Below, one piece after another: positions 53,210 to 61,221 of a DNA stretch of 64,000 bases. Numbering within the stretch: position 1 is the first letter of the stretch; every line of letters starts with the position of its first letter. The translations under genes and the position numbers were made by a program. This stretch comes from Nitrospirillum sp034427435 (lineage in GTDB: Bacteria > Pseudomonadota > Alphaproteobacteria > Azospirillales > Azospirillaceae): positions 1,364,001-1,428,000 of the forward strand of contig NZ_JAXQNP010000003.1 of NCBI RefSeq assembly GCF_034427435.1. Reading direction: 5' to 3'. The notes beneath the pieces are model-generated. The model did no database searches, was not told the origin of the DNA, and was given only the letters and a program-made list of their open reading frames with translations.

Positions 53210-53344
53210 CGCTGTGCTCTTTGGGCAGGGGGCGGATACCCATGCAGGATGCCTGAAGCGCCCCCCGCGCGGATTGGACCCCTCTTTCCGGTTTTGAACG
53301 CGCTTCGGACAGTCGGGGGTGGTTAAGGCCGTCGCGGCCCCGGT

Positions 53345-54342
53345 TCAGCGCGCCTGCGTCAATCCCACGGTCGTGTAATTGGCCGGCAGCCAGACATAAC
53401 GGCCGTCGCGGCGGGCGACATGGCCCAGGCCGGGGAAGGTGATGTGGGCGGCGGCCACCCAGCTGCCCTCCGCCACGGCCTCCGCCATCAGTTGGTCGCG
53501 GGCCTGGGCCGCCGCCGCGCTGTCGCTGTCGTATTTCACCGTGGCGGCCGGGTCCGGGAACTGCACCGCCGCCACATGGACGATGTCGCCCCAGGCCAGC
53601 AGCGTCTGGCCATCCCGGCTGCGCACGCGATAGGCGGTGTGGCCGGGCGTGTGGCCGGGGCTGGGCAGCGCCTGGATGGCGGGGTTCAACTGCGCCGCGC
53701 CGTCGAACGGCTGCACGCGGCCGGCGTCGACATAGGCGCGCAGGCTGTCGATGGCGCCATCGAACATGGGGCCCAGGAAGGCCGGCGCCTTGGCCTTGTT
53801 GGCCGGGTTCAGCCAGAAGTCGGCGTCGCGGCGGTTGACGCGGATGATGGCGTTGGGGAAGGCCATGCGGCCCCCCTGGTCCACCCCGCCCACATGGTCG
53901 CGGTGCAGGTGGGTCAGATAAATCTCGTCCACCTGCTCGGGCGTGTAGCCGGAGGCCCGCAGGTTGGCCATCAGGTGCCCGCCGTCCGCGCCGTACAGCA
54001 CCCCGGCGCCGCTGTCGATCAGGATCAGCTTGGTGCCGGTATTGATCAGGAAGGCGTTGATCGACCCCTCCACCGGCGCCGCCAGGTCGGAGGCGGCCAG
54101 CAGCGTGTCGGCGTCCGCCATCGGGATGCCGGTCAGCACCTCATGCACGGGGAAGGGATGGGTGCCGTCCAGCAGGGCGGTGACCTCGATATCCCCCAGC
54201 ATCATGCGGTAGAAGCCGGGCGCCTGCGTTCGGGCCTGCGGCGCCGCGGCCTGGGCCGGGGGCACGGATATCGCGGCCAGGCAGAGGGCTGCGGTCAACG
54301 CCAGGGCGGCGGCTGTCGCCAGGCGTGGGGGGAAGCGGTCAT
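53345..54342 (-). CDS. Secreted MBL-fold metallohydrolase, with one-base frameshift near the start
   Basis: Metallo-beta-lactamase-fold hydrolase with the zinc motif THLHRDHVGG, the downstream PSPGHTPGHTAYRV and the late His in AAAHITFPG. The in-frame body would start at TTG 54298 in the middle of a signal peptide. A run of six G at 54327-54332 shifts the frame. Adding one base joins ATG 54342 (MTASPPRLATAAALALTAAL) to the rest, giving 332 residues with a complete signal peptide cleaved near PPAQA. I therefore place the start at 54342. Relatives act as lactonases or broad periplasmic hydrolases. It stands alone. Confidence 0.8.
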
Positions 54343-54456
54343 CGTCGTTTCACCAGGCAGTCGGATCCGCGCCCAGGATCGCCGCGCCGGCCCCGCCCGT
54401 CTTGGCGCTTTCGCCGTCCTTTTGTCACTCAGTGGGGTTTATTGTGCGCCCGGGGG

Positions 54457-55463
54457 TCAACCGCGCACCGGCCCCGTGCTGCCGCGCACGGCCAGACGGT
54501 GCGGCAGGGTGATGGATCGGGGGGCGTCCTGCCCGCCGCGCAGGATGTCCAGCAACAGGGCCACCGCCGTCCGCCCCAGATCCTCCATGGGCTGGTTGAC
54601 CGTGGTCAGCGCCGGATCCAGGTAGCGGGCGAAGCGGATGTCATCGAAGCCCACCAGGGACACATCGTCCGGGCAGCGGCGGCCGCGGTGGCGCGCGGCG
54701 GCCAGGGCGCCCATGGCCATCTCATCGCTGAAGCAGAACAGGGCGGTGGGCGTGTCGGCGGCGGCCAGCAGGCTTTCGGCCTCCCGCTCCCCAATTCCAC
54801 GGAGAAGTCGCCGGTGGCGATGCGCAGCCCCGCTTCCGCGCCGTGGCGGGCGGCGGCGGTCCACACGCCGGCCAGGCGGTCGCGGCTGAGGGGGCTGGCA
54901 AGCGGGCCGGTGATGACGCCGATGGTGCGGTGGCCCAGGCCGTACAGCAGATCCATGGCCTCCGTCGCGGCGGCGGTGTTGTCGATGTGGGCGCTGGACA
55001 CGCCCAGGTCGGGGCTGAACTCGCAGCCATTGACCACCGGCGCCTTGGCGCCCTGCCGCACGATCAACTCCGCCAATGTGTCAGGTAGGCGATGGCCCAG
55101 GAAGATCAAGCCGTCCGCCTCTTTCCGGCGCAGCATGCAGGCGTACTGCTCCTCCCGCTCCGTGCTGTGGCGGGTGTCGCCCAGCAGCACGGAATATCCC
55201 GCGGCCTGCGCCGCCTCCTCCGCCCCGCGGATGACGCTGGAGAAAAAGGGGTTGGAGATGTCGGGCACCGTCACGACGATCTTGGCCGTGCGTAGGGTGC
55301 GCAGGCTCTTGGCGGCGTAGTTGGGCTCATAGCCCAGCGCGTCGATCGCGGCCTGGACCCGTTGGCGCGTCTCCTCGCTGACCACCGACGGGGTGCTCAG
55401 GACGCGGGAGACGGTGGCGGTGGAAACATGGGCCCGGCGGGCCACGTCTTGAATGGTCGGCAT
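54457..55463 (-). CDS. LacI/GalR-family repressor, with one-base frameshift
   Basis: Regulator with the LacI helix-turn-helix IQDVARRAHVSTATVSRVLS (4-23), hinge VNYAAKSL-like stretch EPNYAAKSLRTLRT, and the periplasmic-binding-protein effector domain (VPDISNPFFSSVIRGAEEAA and others). The frame breaks at a run of four C on the plus strand (54789-54792). One added base links VEL to GEREAESLLAAADTPTAL and the rest (FDDIRFARYLDPALTTVNQP), giving 335 residues, the typical family length. It is divergent from a sugar-isomerase-like gene, and a near-consensus LacI operator lies between them at 55536-55549. Confidence 0.83.
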
Positions 55464-55535
55464 GGGATGGGAGGGTGCCTTTTGATCGACGCCGCCTGCA
55501 AGGGTTGCGAGGGTGGGACCCGGCTGTTAGGGTGA

Positions 55536-55549
55536 TGTAATCGATTTCA
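55536..55549. promoter_or_regulatory. LacI-family operator
   Basis: TGTAATCGATTTCA matches the LacI/GalR-family palindrome TGTAANCGNTTACA at all but one of the defined positions. It lies 73 bases from the LacI start and 93 from the divergent sugar-isomerase-like start, where it could control both. Confidence 0.65.
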
Positions 55550-55641
55550 GGCCAGGCGCCGGGCGACAGGGCGCGCTAGGCAGGGTGCCGATGTTCCATG
55601 CCCTGCTGGGCCTATGACAAAAACGACCGGAGGAACCGCCC

Positions 55642-56610
55642 ATGATCACGACGCGAGCCAGCCGCCGCGCCTTCGTCGGTGGTGGCGCGGCCCTGGCCGG
55701 CCTGGGCCTTGCCCGACTGTCCGCCGCCGCGCCAACACCCTTTTTCAAGGACAAGGGCCTGCCCATCGGCCTGCAGCTTTACACCCTGGGCGACCTGGGG
55801 GAGAAGGACTTGCCTGGCGCGCTGGCGGCGGTGGCGGCCATGGGCTATCGCGCGGTGGAACTGCCGGGCTTCTACGGCCGCACCGCGGGTGACATGGCGG
55901 CGGCGCTGAAGGCCGCTGGGCTGGTGTGCGACAGCGCCCACGTCACTGCGCAAGGATCGGGGGTGGCGCCCAGCCTGTCCGGCGATCTGGACGCGCTGGT
56001 GCGCGACGCCCACACCATCGGGTTGAAATTCATCGTCATGCCCATGTTCACCGTGCCGGCGCGCCTGGGCGCGCCGCGGGCGGGCGAGGGCTTCGGTGAT
56101 TTCCTGGCCCGCGTCGCGGCGCAGTTCACCGCTGACGACTGGAAGGCCCAGGCCGCCTTCCTGAACGACAAGGGGGCTATGCTGAAGCGGGCCGGGCTGA
56201 ACCTGGCCTATCACAACCACAACCCCGAATTCGCGCCAGTGGCCGGCGGTACGGCCACCGGCTACGACATCCTGCTGGCCGAAACCGATCCGGATCTGGT
56301 CAAGATGGAGATGGACGCCGGCTGGGTGGCCGCTGCGGGACTCGATCCGGTGGCGCTCTTGCGGGCCCATCCCGGCCGCTTCCGCCTGATGCATGTGAAG
56401 GACGTGAAGGCCGGCACCGCCCCCAACACCCTGCTGAAGATGGACCCGGCGGAGGTGGGCGGTGGCACCCTGGATTGGCGCCGCATCTTGCCCGCCGCCC
56501 ACGCCGCCGGCATCAACCACTTCTATGTCGAGCAGGAACCCCCCTTCGCCCGTCCCCGGCTGGAGGCGGCGCGGCTCAGCGCCGACTACCTGGGCAAACT
56601 GGCGATATGA
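55642..56610 (+). CDS. Exported sugar phosphate isomerase/epimerase-like TIM-barrel protein
   Basis: A 322-residue xylose-isomerase-like (AP endonuclease 2 fold) protein. A twin-arginine-like leader (TTRASRRAFVGGGAALAGLG) precedes it, so it is probably exported. Barrel segments include IGLQLYTLGDL, YRAVELPGFYG, LAYHNHNPEFAPV, LVKMEMDAGWVAAAG and LMHVKDVKAG, which carry the usual His/Glu/Asp metal residues. GGAGG stands just upstream of the ATG. It is divergent from the LacI regulator, and a LacI operator lies in the gap, so induction by a carbohydrate is likely. The substrate is unknown. Confidence 0.87.
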   Translation: MITTRASRRAFVGGGAALAGLGLARLSAAAPTPFFKDKGLPIGLQLYTLGDLGEKDLPGALAAVAAMGYRAVELPGFYGRTAGDMAAALKAAGLVCDSAHVTAQGSGVAPSLSGDLDALVRDAHTIGLKFIVMPMFTVPARLGAPRAGEGFGDFLARVAAQFTADDWKAQAAFLNDKGAMLKRAGLNLAYHNHNPEFAPVAGGTATGYDILLAETDPDLVKMEMDAGWVAAAGLDPVALLRAHPGRFRLMHVKDVKAGTAPNTLLKMDPAEVGGGTLDWRRILPAAHAAGINHFYVEQEPPFARPRLEAARLSADYLGKLAI

Positions 56611-56624
56611 CGCGACGGGCATCA

Positions 56625-56655
56625 GGCCTATATTGTCCTTGGGACAATATAGGCC
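56625..56655. promoter_or_regulatory. Perfect 14-bp inverted repeat upstream of the GST gene (operator-like)
   Basis: GGCCTATATTGTCC at 56625-56638 and its exact complement at 56642-56655 are separated by TTG. The inner TTGTCC/GGACAA half-sites and AT-rich flanks look like a dimeric regulator site. No T tract follows, which argues against a terminator for the preceding gene. It ends 62 bases before the GST start. Confidence 0.65.
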
Positions 56656-56717
56656 ATGCGCGCGGCGGGCTTCGGGGAAGATTGGGCGGCCCGCCCCTTT
56701 TCCCGGAGAGCGCCCCC

Positions 56718-57395
56718 ATGCCCCACACCCCGCCTCCCCATCCCCTTTTTGCCGGCAAGCCCACCGTCATCGGCCGCGCCACGTCCATCAACGTGCGCAA
56801 GGTGCTGTGGACCTGTGCCGAGATCGGCCTGGACCATCACTTCGACAGCGACTGGGTGGGGGATGCGGCCGTCCGCCGGCGTGATGAGCTGCTGGCCCTC
56901 AACCCCAACGGCCAGTTCCCGGTGCTGGTCGAGGGCGAGGGGGCCCAGCGGCAGGTGCTGTGGCAGTCCAACACCATTTGCCGCCACCTGGCCACGGTGG
57001 CGGGCCGTGACGACCTGCTGCCCACGGCGCCGCGCGCCCGGGCGGTGGTGGAGCAGTGGATGGATTGGCAGGTCAGCGACCTCAACCCCGCCTGGCGCTA
57101 TGCCTACCTGGCCCTGGTGCGCCGGATGCCGGGCTTCACCCACGCCGATGAAATCGCGGCCAGCGTGACCGCCTGGAACCAGGCCATGGTCCTGCTGGAT
57201 CGGCAGTTGGCGCGTACCGGCGCCCATGTCACCGGCCCCACCTTCACCTTGGCGGATATCGTTCTGGCGCTGTCCGCCAACCGCTGGCGCCTGACCCCCA
57301 TGGACCATGCCCATTGCCCCGCGGTGGACGCCTGGCTGGACCGGCTGGCGGTGCGGCCGGGCTTCACCGCCCATGTGGGGCCTGGCATACCGTAA
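56718..57395 (+). CDS. Glutathione S-transferase
   Basis: Cytosolic GST of 225 residues. The N-terminal thioredoxin-like domain holds RATSINVRKVLWTCAEIGL (Ser/Asn at the glutathione site), LNPNGQFPVLVEGEG with the cis-Pro, and WQSNTICRHLA (the Glu/Gln-Ser glutathione contact appears as Gln-Ser). The helical C-terminal domain contains GPTFTLADIVLALSANRW. GGAGAG precedes ATG 56718. It probably conjugates or isomerises an electrophile. A strong palindrome 62 bases upstream suggests dedicated regulation. It is independent of the LacI unit before it. Confidence 0.88.
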   Translation: MPHTPPPHPLFAGKPTVIGRATSINVRKVLWTCAEIGLDHHFDSDWVGDAAVRRRDELLALNPNGQFPVLVEGEGAQRQVLWQSNTICRHLATVAGRDDLLPTAPRARAVVEQWMDWQVSDLNPAWRYAYLALVRRMPGFTHADEIAASVTAWNQAMVLLDRQLARTGAHVTGPTFTLADIVLALSANRWRLTPMDHAHCPAVDAWLDRLAVRPGFTAHVGPGIP

Positions 57396-57450
57396 GGCTT
57401 GCGCGCCATGCCGGCGCCACCCATCATCGCCGCCAACAAAGACAGCGGCC

Positions 57451-57478
57451 AAAGCGGCTGGCCAAAAGCGGCTGGCCA
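57451..57478. repeat. 14-bp perfect direct repeat, two units
   Basis: AAAGCGGCTGGCCA occurs at 57451-57464 and again at 57465-57478. It is noncoding, between the GST stop and the metalloprotease start. No function is evident. Confidence 0.6.
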
Positions 57479-57504
57479 GCAGGGGTGGGCGAAGAGGGGT
57501 GGGG

Positions 57505-58440
57505 ATGGACATGCGATTCTGGACCTGGGCGGTGGCGGGATTGTTGGTCCTGGCAGGCCCGGCGCGGGCGGCTGCACCCGAAATCCGTATCCAGGACGTC
57601 ATCGACTTCTATCGTGTCTATGATGCCGGCGGGGGCGTGCCCACCGCGACCGCCTTGCAAGGCTACCTGGATCACGGCAGCGACGGGCTGCACCAGTTCG
57701 TGGACCTGCGCCACCTGACGGGCGAGTCCCTGGCGGCGGCCATGGAAAAGCATCCCCGGATGTTCGCGGATGCCAAGACCTGCCTGGACGTGCTGCCGGC
57801 GGTGAAGCGGCGCCTGGCCCAGGCCCTGCCCCGTCTGGGCCAGATTTATCCCCCAGCCAAATTCCCGCCCATCACCATCCTGGTGGGGCAGGGCAACACC
57901 GGCGGCACCACTAGCGCGTCCGGCGTGCTGGTGGGGCTGGAGGCGCTGTGCGGCGCCAGCTGGATGGACCCCAATCCGGAGGACCGCTTCGTCCATCTGG
58001 TGGCCCATGAATACATCCATGTGCAGCAGCCGGCGGCCCAGACGGAGCCAGAGCATCCCACCCTGCTATTCCCCACCCTGATCGAGGGTGGGGCGGAGTT
58101 CCTGGCCGAACTGATTTCCGGCGATGTCGGCTATGTCCGGCTGAAGCGCTGGGCCAAGGGGCGCGAAAAGGAGATCGAGATCCAATTCGTCGCCGATCAG
58201 GACAAGACCGACCTGAAAGCCTGGCTTTACAATGGCGTCGGCACGGATGAGCGACCGGGGGACCTCGCCTACTGGGTGGGCTATCGCATCACCAAGGCCT
58301 ATTACGTCCATGCCAAGGACAAGCGCCAGGCCATCGCCCGCATCCTGACCATCAACGCCGACACCGCGAAGGCCTTCCTGGCCGACAGCGGCTGGGCGCC
58401 GGGCATGTCCCTGCCCGAGACGGTGCCGTTGCCGGAGTGA
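57505..58440 (+). CDS. Secreted predicted zinc metalloprotease (DUF2268-like)
   Basis: A 311-residue protein with a signal peptide (FWTWAVAGLLVLAGPARAAA, cleaved near ARA). The middle part holds the zinc-protease signature HEYIH in LVAHEYIHVQQP near 174, and the segment LIEGGAEFLAELISG about 20 residues later can give the third ligand Glu. The sequence PPITILVGQGNTGGTTSASG lies before it. It resembles uncharacterised DUF2268 predicted Zn-dependent proteases. ATG 57505 has AGAGGGG upstream; a second ATG follows two codons later. The substrate is unknown and there is no obvious partner gene. Confidence 0.75.
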   Translation: MDMRFWTWAVAGLLVLAGPARAAAPEIRIQDVIDFYRVYDAGGGVPTATALQGYLDHGSDGLHQFVDLRHLTGESLAAAMEKHPRMFADAKTCLDVLPAVKRRLAQALPRLGQIYPPAKFPPITILVGQGNTGGTTSASGVLVGLEALCGASWMDPNPEDRFVHLVAHEYIHVQQPAAQTEPEHPTLLFPTLIEGGAEFLAELISGDVGYVRLKRWAKGREKEIEIQFVADQDKTDLKAWLYNGVGTDERPGDLAYWVGYRITKAYYVHAKDKRQAIARILTINADTAKAFLADSGWAPGMSLPETVPLPE

Positions 58441-58491
58441 GGGGCAGGGTCCCCAACCCGGCGTCCCGGCGGCTCAGATTAAGCAAAGTTA

Positions 58492-60009
58492 ATGAATCGC
58501 CCACGCTGGCTAAATCCCGCCGGCGTTAGCGTCCCGCCCAAGGTGCACAAACCCTTGGCTTCCTGTGACCTGGACGATGCCGCCAATGTCTCCCCCCTTT
58601 CTCATCGCGCCCCCCGGTTCCGCGCCCTTCAGCGGTGCTGGCTGGCGGGTGCCGCCGCGCTGGCGCTGGCCGGCTGTTCCGTGGGACCGGATTACCAGCG
58701 CCCCGCCACCCTGCCACCGGCGGCATGGCAGGAGGCCGCGCCCAAGGCGGGCGCGCCCGTCTGGCCAGCCGCCGATTGGTGGAAGGGCTTCGGTTCCGCC
58801 CAGCTGGACGCCTACATCGCCCAGGCGCAGACGGCCAACGACGACCTGGCCGCCGCCATGGCCCGGGTGCGCGAGGCCGACGCCCAGGCCCAGGTGTCCG
58901 GGGCCGCGCTGCTGCCCAGTGTCGGTGCCAGCGCCGACGTCGACCACCAGCGGGCCAAAAGCTCCGGCGTGGCCCAGACATCCACGGCGCATAGCCTGGG
59001 CCTGAGCGCCAGTTACGAACTGGACTTCTGGGGCAAGAACCGGGCGACCGCCACCGCCGCCCTCGCCACCGCCGACGCCAGCCGTTACGATCTCGAAACA
59101 GTGCGCCTGACGGTGTTGAGCAGTGTCGCCACCAGCTATTTCCAGGGGCTGGAGCTGCGGGAACAGGTGCGGGTGGCGGAGGACAACCTGGCCAACGCCC
59201 AGGCCACCCTGGACGGCCTGCGCCGCCAGGCCGACGCCGGCATCGCCACGGCGCTGGACGTGGCGCAGCAGGAAACCACCGTCTCCACCCTCAGCGCCAA
59301 GATCCCGCCGCTGCGTCAGCAATACCGCCAGTCTGTGCATGCCCTGGCCATCCTGCTGGGCCAGATGCCGGAGGCGGTGGACCTGGCGCAGGGGGACACC
59401 CTGGCCAAGCTGTCGCTGCCCGCGGTGACGCCGGGCCTGCCGTCCGAGCTGCTGGCCCGCCGGCCCGACGTGGCCCAGGCGGAGGCGCAGTTGCGCGCCG
59501 CCAACGCCAACATCACCGTGGCCCGCGCCGCCTTCTTCCCCGCCATCGACCTGACGGCGTCGGGCGGCTACGCCAGCACCGCCCTGTCACATCTGTTCGA
59601 TCCGGGCAGCGCCATCTTCTCCCTGGCCGCCGGACTGACCCAGCCCATCTTCCAGGGCGGGGCGCTGGAGGGGCAGTACGCCAACACCCAGGCCCGCTAT
59701 GACGAGCTGGTGGCCACATACCGCAAGTCCGTCCGTTCCGCCTTCTCGAACGTCGAGGACTCGCTGACCGCCGTGCGCGAGACGACGGAGCAGTTGGCGC
59801 GGCAGGAGCAGGCGACGGCAACGGCCCGCCATGCGTACGAACTGGCGCAGGCGCAACTGGCCGCCGGCACCATCACCGTCCTGACGGTCCTCAATACGGA
59901 AACCGCCTTGTTCACCGCCAACGATGCCTTGGTCCAGGCCCGCTACGCCCGCCTGCAGGCCTTGGTCGGTTTGTACAACGCCCTGGGCGGCGGCTGGAAG
60001 CAGAGCTGA
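58492..60009 (+). CDS. RND efflux outer-membrane lipoprotein (OprM/NodT family); start uncertain
   Basis: TolC-like outer-membrane factor of the OprM family with the lipobox LALAGCS and the following SVGPDYQRPATLPPAAWQ. It has two repeated coiled-coil blocks (for example LSASYELDFWGKNRATATAA, ARRPDVAQAEAQLRAANANI) and a C-terminal QARYARLQALVGLYNALGGGW. From ATG 58492 the lipobox Cys would be at about residue 62, far too deep for a lipoprotein. An ATG at 58586, out of frame by one base, would give a normal leader (MSPPLSHRAPRFRALQRC) if the six-C run 58592-58597 had one more base, for 474 residues. It is first in a tripartite efflux operon. Confidence 0.88.
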   Translation: MNRPRWLNPAGVSVPPKVHKPLASCDLDDAANVSPLSHRAPRFRALQRCWLAGAAALALAGCSVGPDYQRPATLPPAAWQEAAPKAGAPVWPAADWWKGFGSAQLDAYIAQAQTANDDLAAAMARVREADAQAQVSGAALLPSVGASADVDHQRAKSSGVAQTSTAHSLGLSASYELDFWGKNRATATAALATADASRYDLETVRLTVLSSVATSYFQGLELREQVRVAEDNLANAQATLDGLRRQADAGIATALDVAQQETTVSTLSAKIPPLRQQYRQSVHALAILLGQMPEAVDLAQGDTLAKLSLPAVTPGLPSELLARRPDVAQAEAQLRAANANITVARAAFFPAIDLTASGGYASTALSHLFDPGSAIFSLAAGLTQPIFQGGALEGQYANTQARYDELVATYRKSVRSAFSNVEDSLTAVRETTEQLARQEQATATARHAYELAQAQLAAGTITVLTVLNTETALFTANDALVQARYARLQALVGLYNALGGGWKQS

Positions 60010-60013
60010 CATC

Positions 60014-61221
60014 ATGAGCGAGAACCCGATCCTGAAGCCCCTTCGCATCAGCCGCACCCGGGCCGTCATGGCCGGACTGGGCGGCATCTTCATCCTGGCC
60101 GCCGCCGGTGCCGAGCTGCTGCCCAGCACCGCTGGCAAGGCCGCCCCCCGTCAGCCAAGGGCGGCGGTGCCGTCGCTGTGGACACGGCCGTGGCCACCCC
60201 GGCCGACGCGCCCGTCTACTTGGCCGGCCTGGGCTCGGTTCAGTCGCTGAACACGGTGACGGTCACGACGCGCGTGGATGGCGCCTTGGACAAGGTCGCC
60301 TTCACCGAAGGCCAGACGGTGAAGCCGGGCGACCTGTTGGCGCAGATCGACCCGCGCCTCTATCAGGCGGCCTACGACCAGGCGCTGGCCACCAAGGCCA
60401 AGGACGAGGCGCAGTTGGCCAACGCCCGCGCCGACCTGGAACGCTACACCCGCCTGGCGCCACAGAACCTGGCCAGCAAGCAGACGGTGGACACGGCCAA
60501 GGCCCAGGTCGACCAGTTGCTGGCCCAGATCAAAAGCGACCAGGCCGCCATCGACAACGCCAAGACCCAGCTGGACTACACCCACATCACCAGCCCCATC
60601 CAGGGGCGGACGGGCATCCGCATGGTCGATCCCGGCAACAACCTGCACGCGGCCAGCGGCACCGGCATCGTGGTGGTGACGCAGATGCAACCCATCTCCG
60701 TCATCTTCACCCTGCCGGAAGAGGATCGGCTGGCCGTCAGCCAGGCCATGGGCCAGGGGCCGCTGACCGTCACCGCCGTGTCGCGCGACGGCAAGACGGA
60801 CCTGGCCACCGGCACCGTCATGCTGGTCGACAACCAGATCGACCAGACCACCGGCACCGTGCGGCTGAAGGCCCAGTTCCCCAACACCGATGAGCACCTG
60901 TGGCCGGGCCAGTTCGTGAACGTGAAGGTGCTGAGGCAGACCCGCCGGGGGGCGCTGACCATTCCCAGCGTCGCCCTGCAGCGCGGGCCTAACGGCCTCT
61001 ACGTCTATGTCGTGAGGCCGGACTCCACGGTGGAGATGCGCGCCATCGAAACGGCGGAGACGGTGGGCGACGCCGTCGTGGTGACCAAGGGCCTGCAGGC
61101 CGGTGAGCGCGTCACCACCAGCAACGCCTATCGCCTGCAACCCGGCGCCAAGGTGGCGCTGGCCGGCGAGGCCAAGACGGCCGACGCGACACCCGCCAAT
61201 GCCGGAGGCACCCAGCCATGA
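60014..61221 (+). CDS. RND membrane fusion protein (MdtA/AcrA-like), with one-base frameshift
   Basis: Periplasmic adaptor of an RND pump. The N-terminal part (MSENPILKPLRISRTRAVMA, signal anchor GLGGIFILAAAGAELL) is in one frame. The rest (DAPVYLAGLGSVQSLNTVTV, the lipoyl half VKPGDLLAQIDPRLYQAAYD, the coiled coil, and DYTHITSPIQGRTGIRMVDP) is in another. They join at a run of six C, 60144-60149; one added base gives a continuous 402-residue protein of family length. It starts four bases after the outer-membrane factor and overlaps the pump ATG by four bases, so the three genes are coupled. Confidence 0.85.

Noticed and set aside
56625..56655. Palindrome as a transcription terminator
   Set aside because: It is AT-rich in the stem, has a three-base loop and no following T tract, so it fits an operator better.
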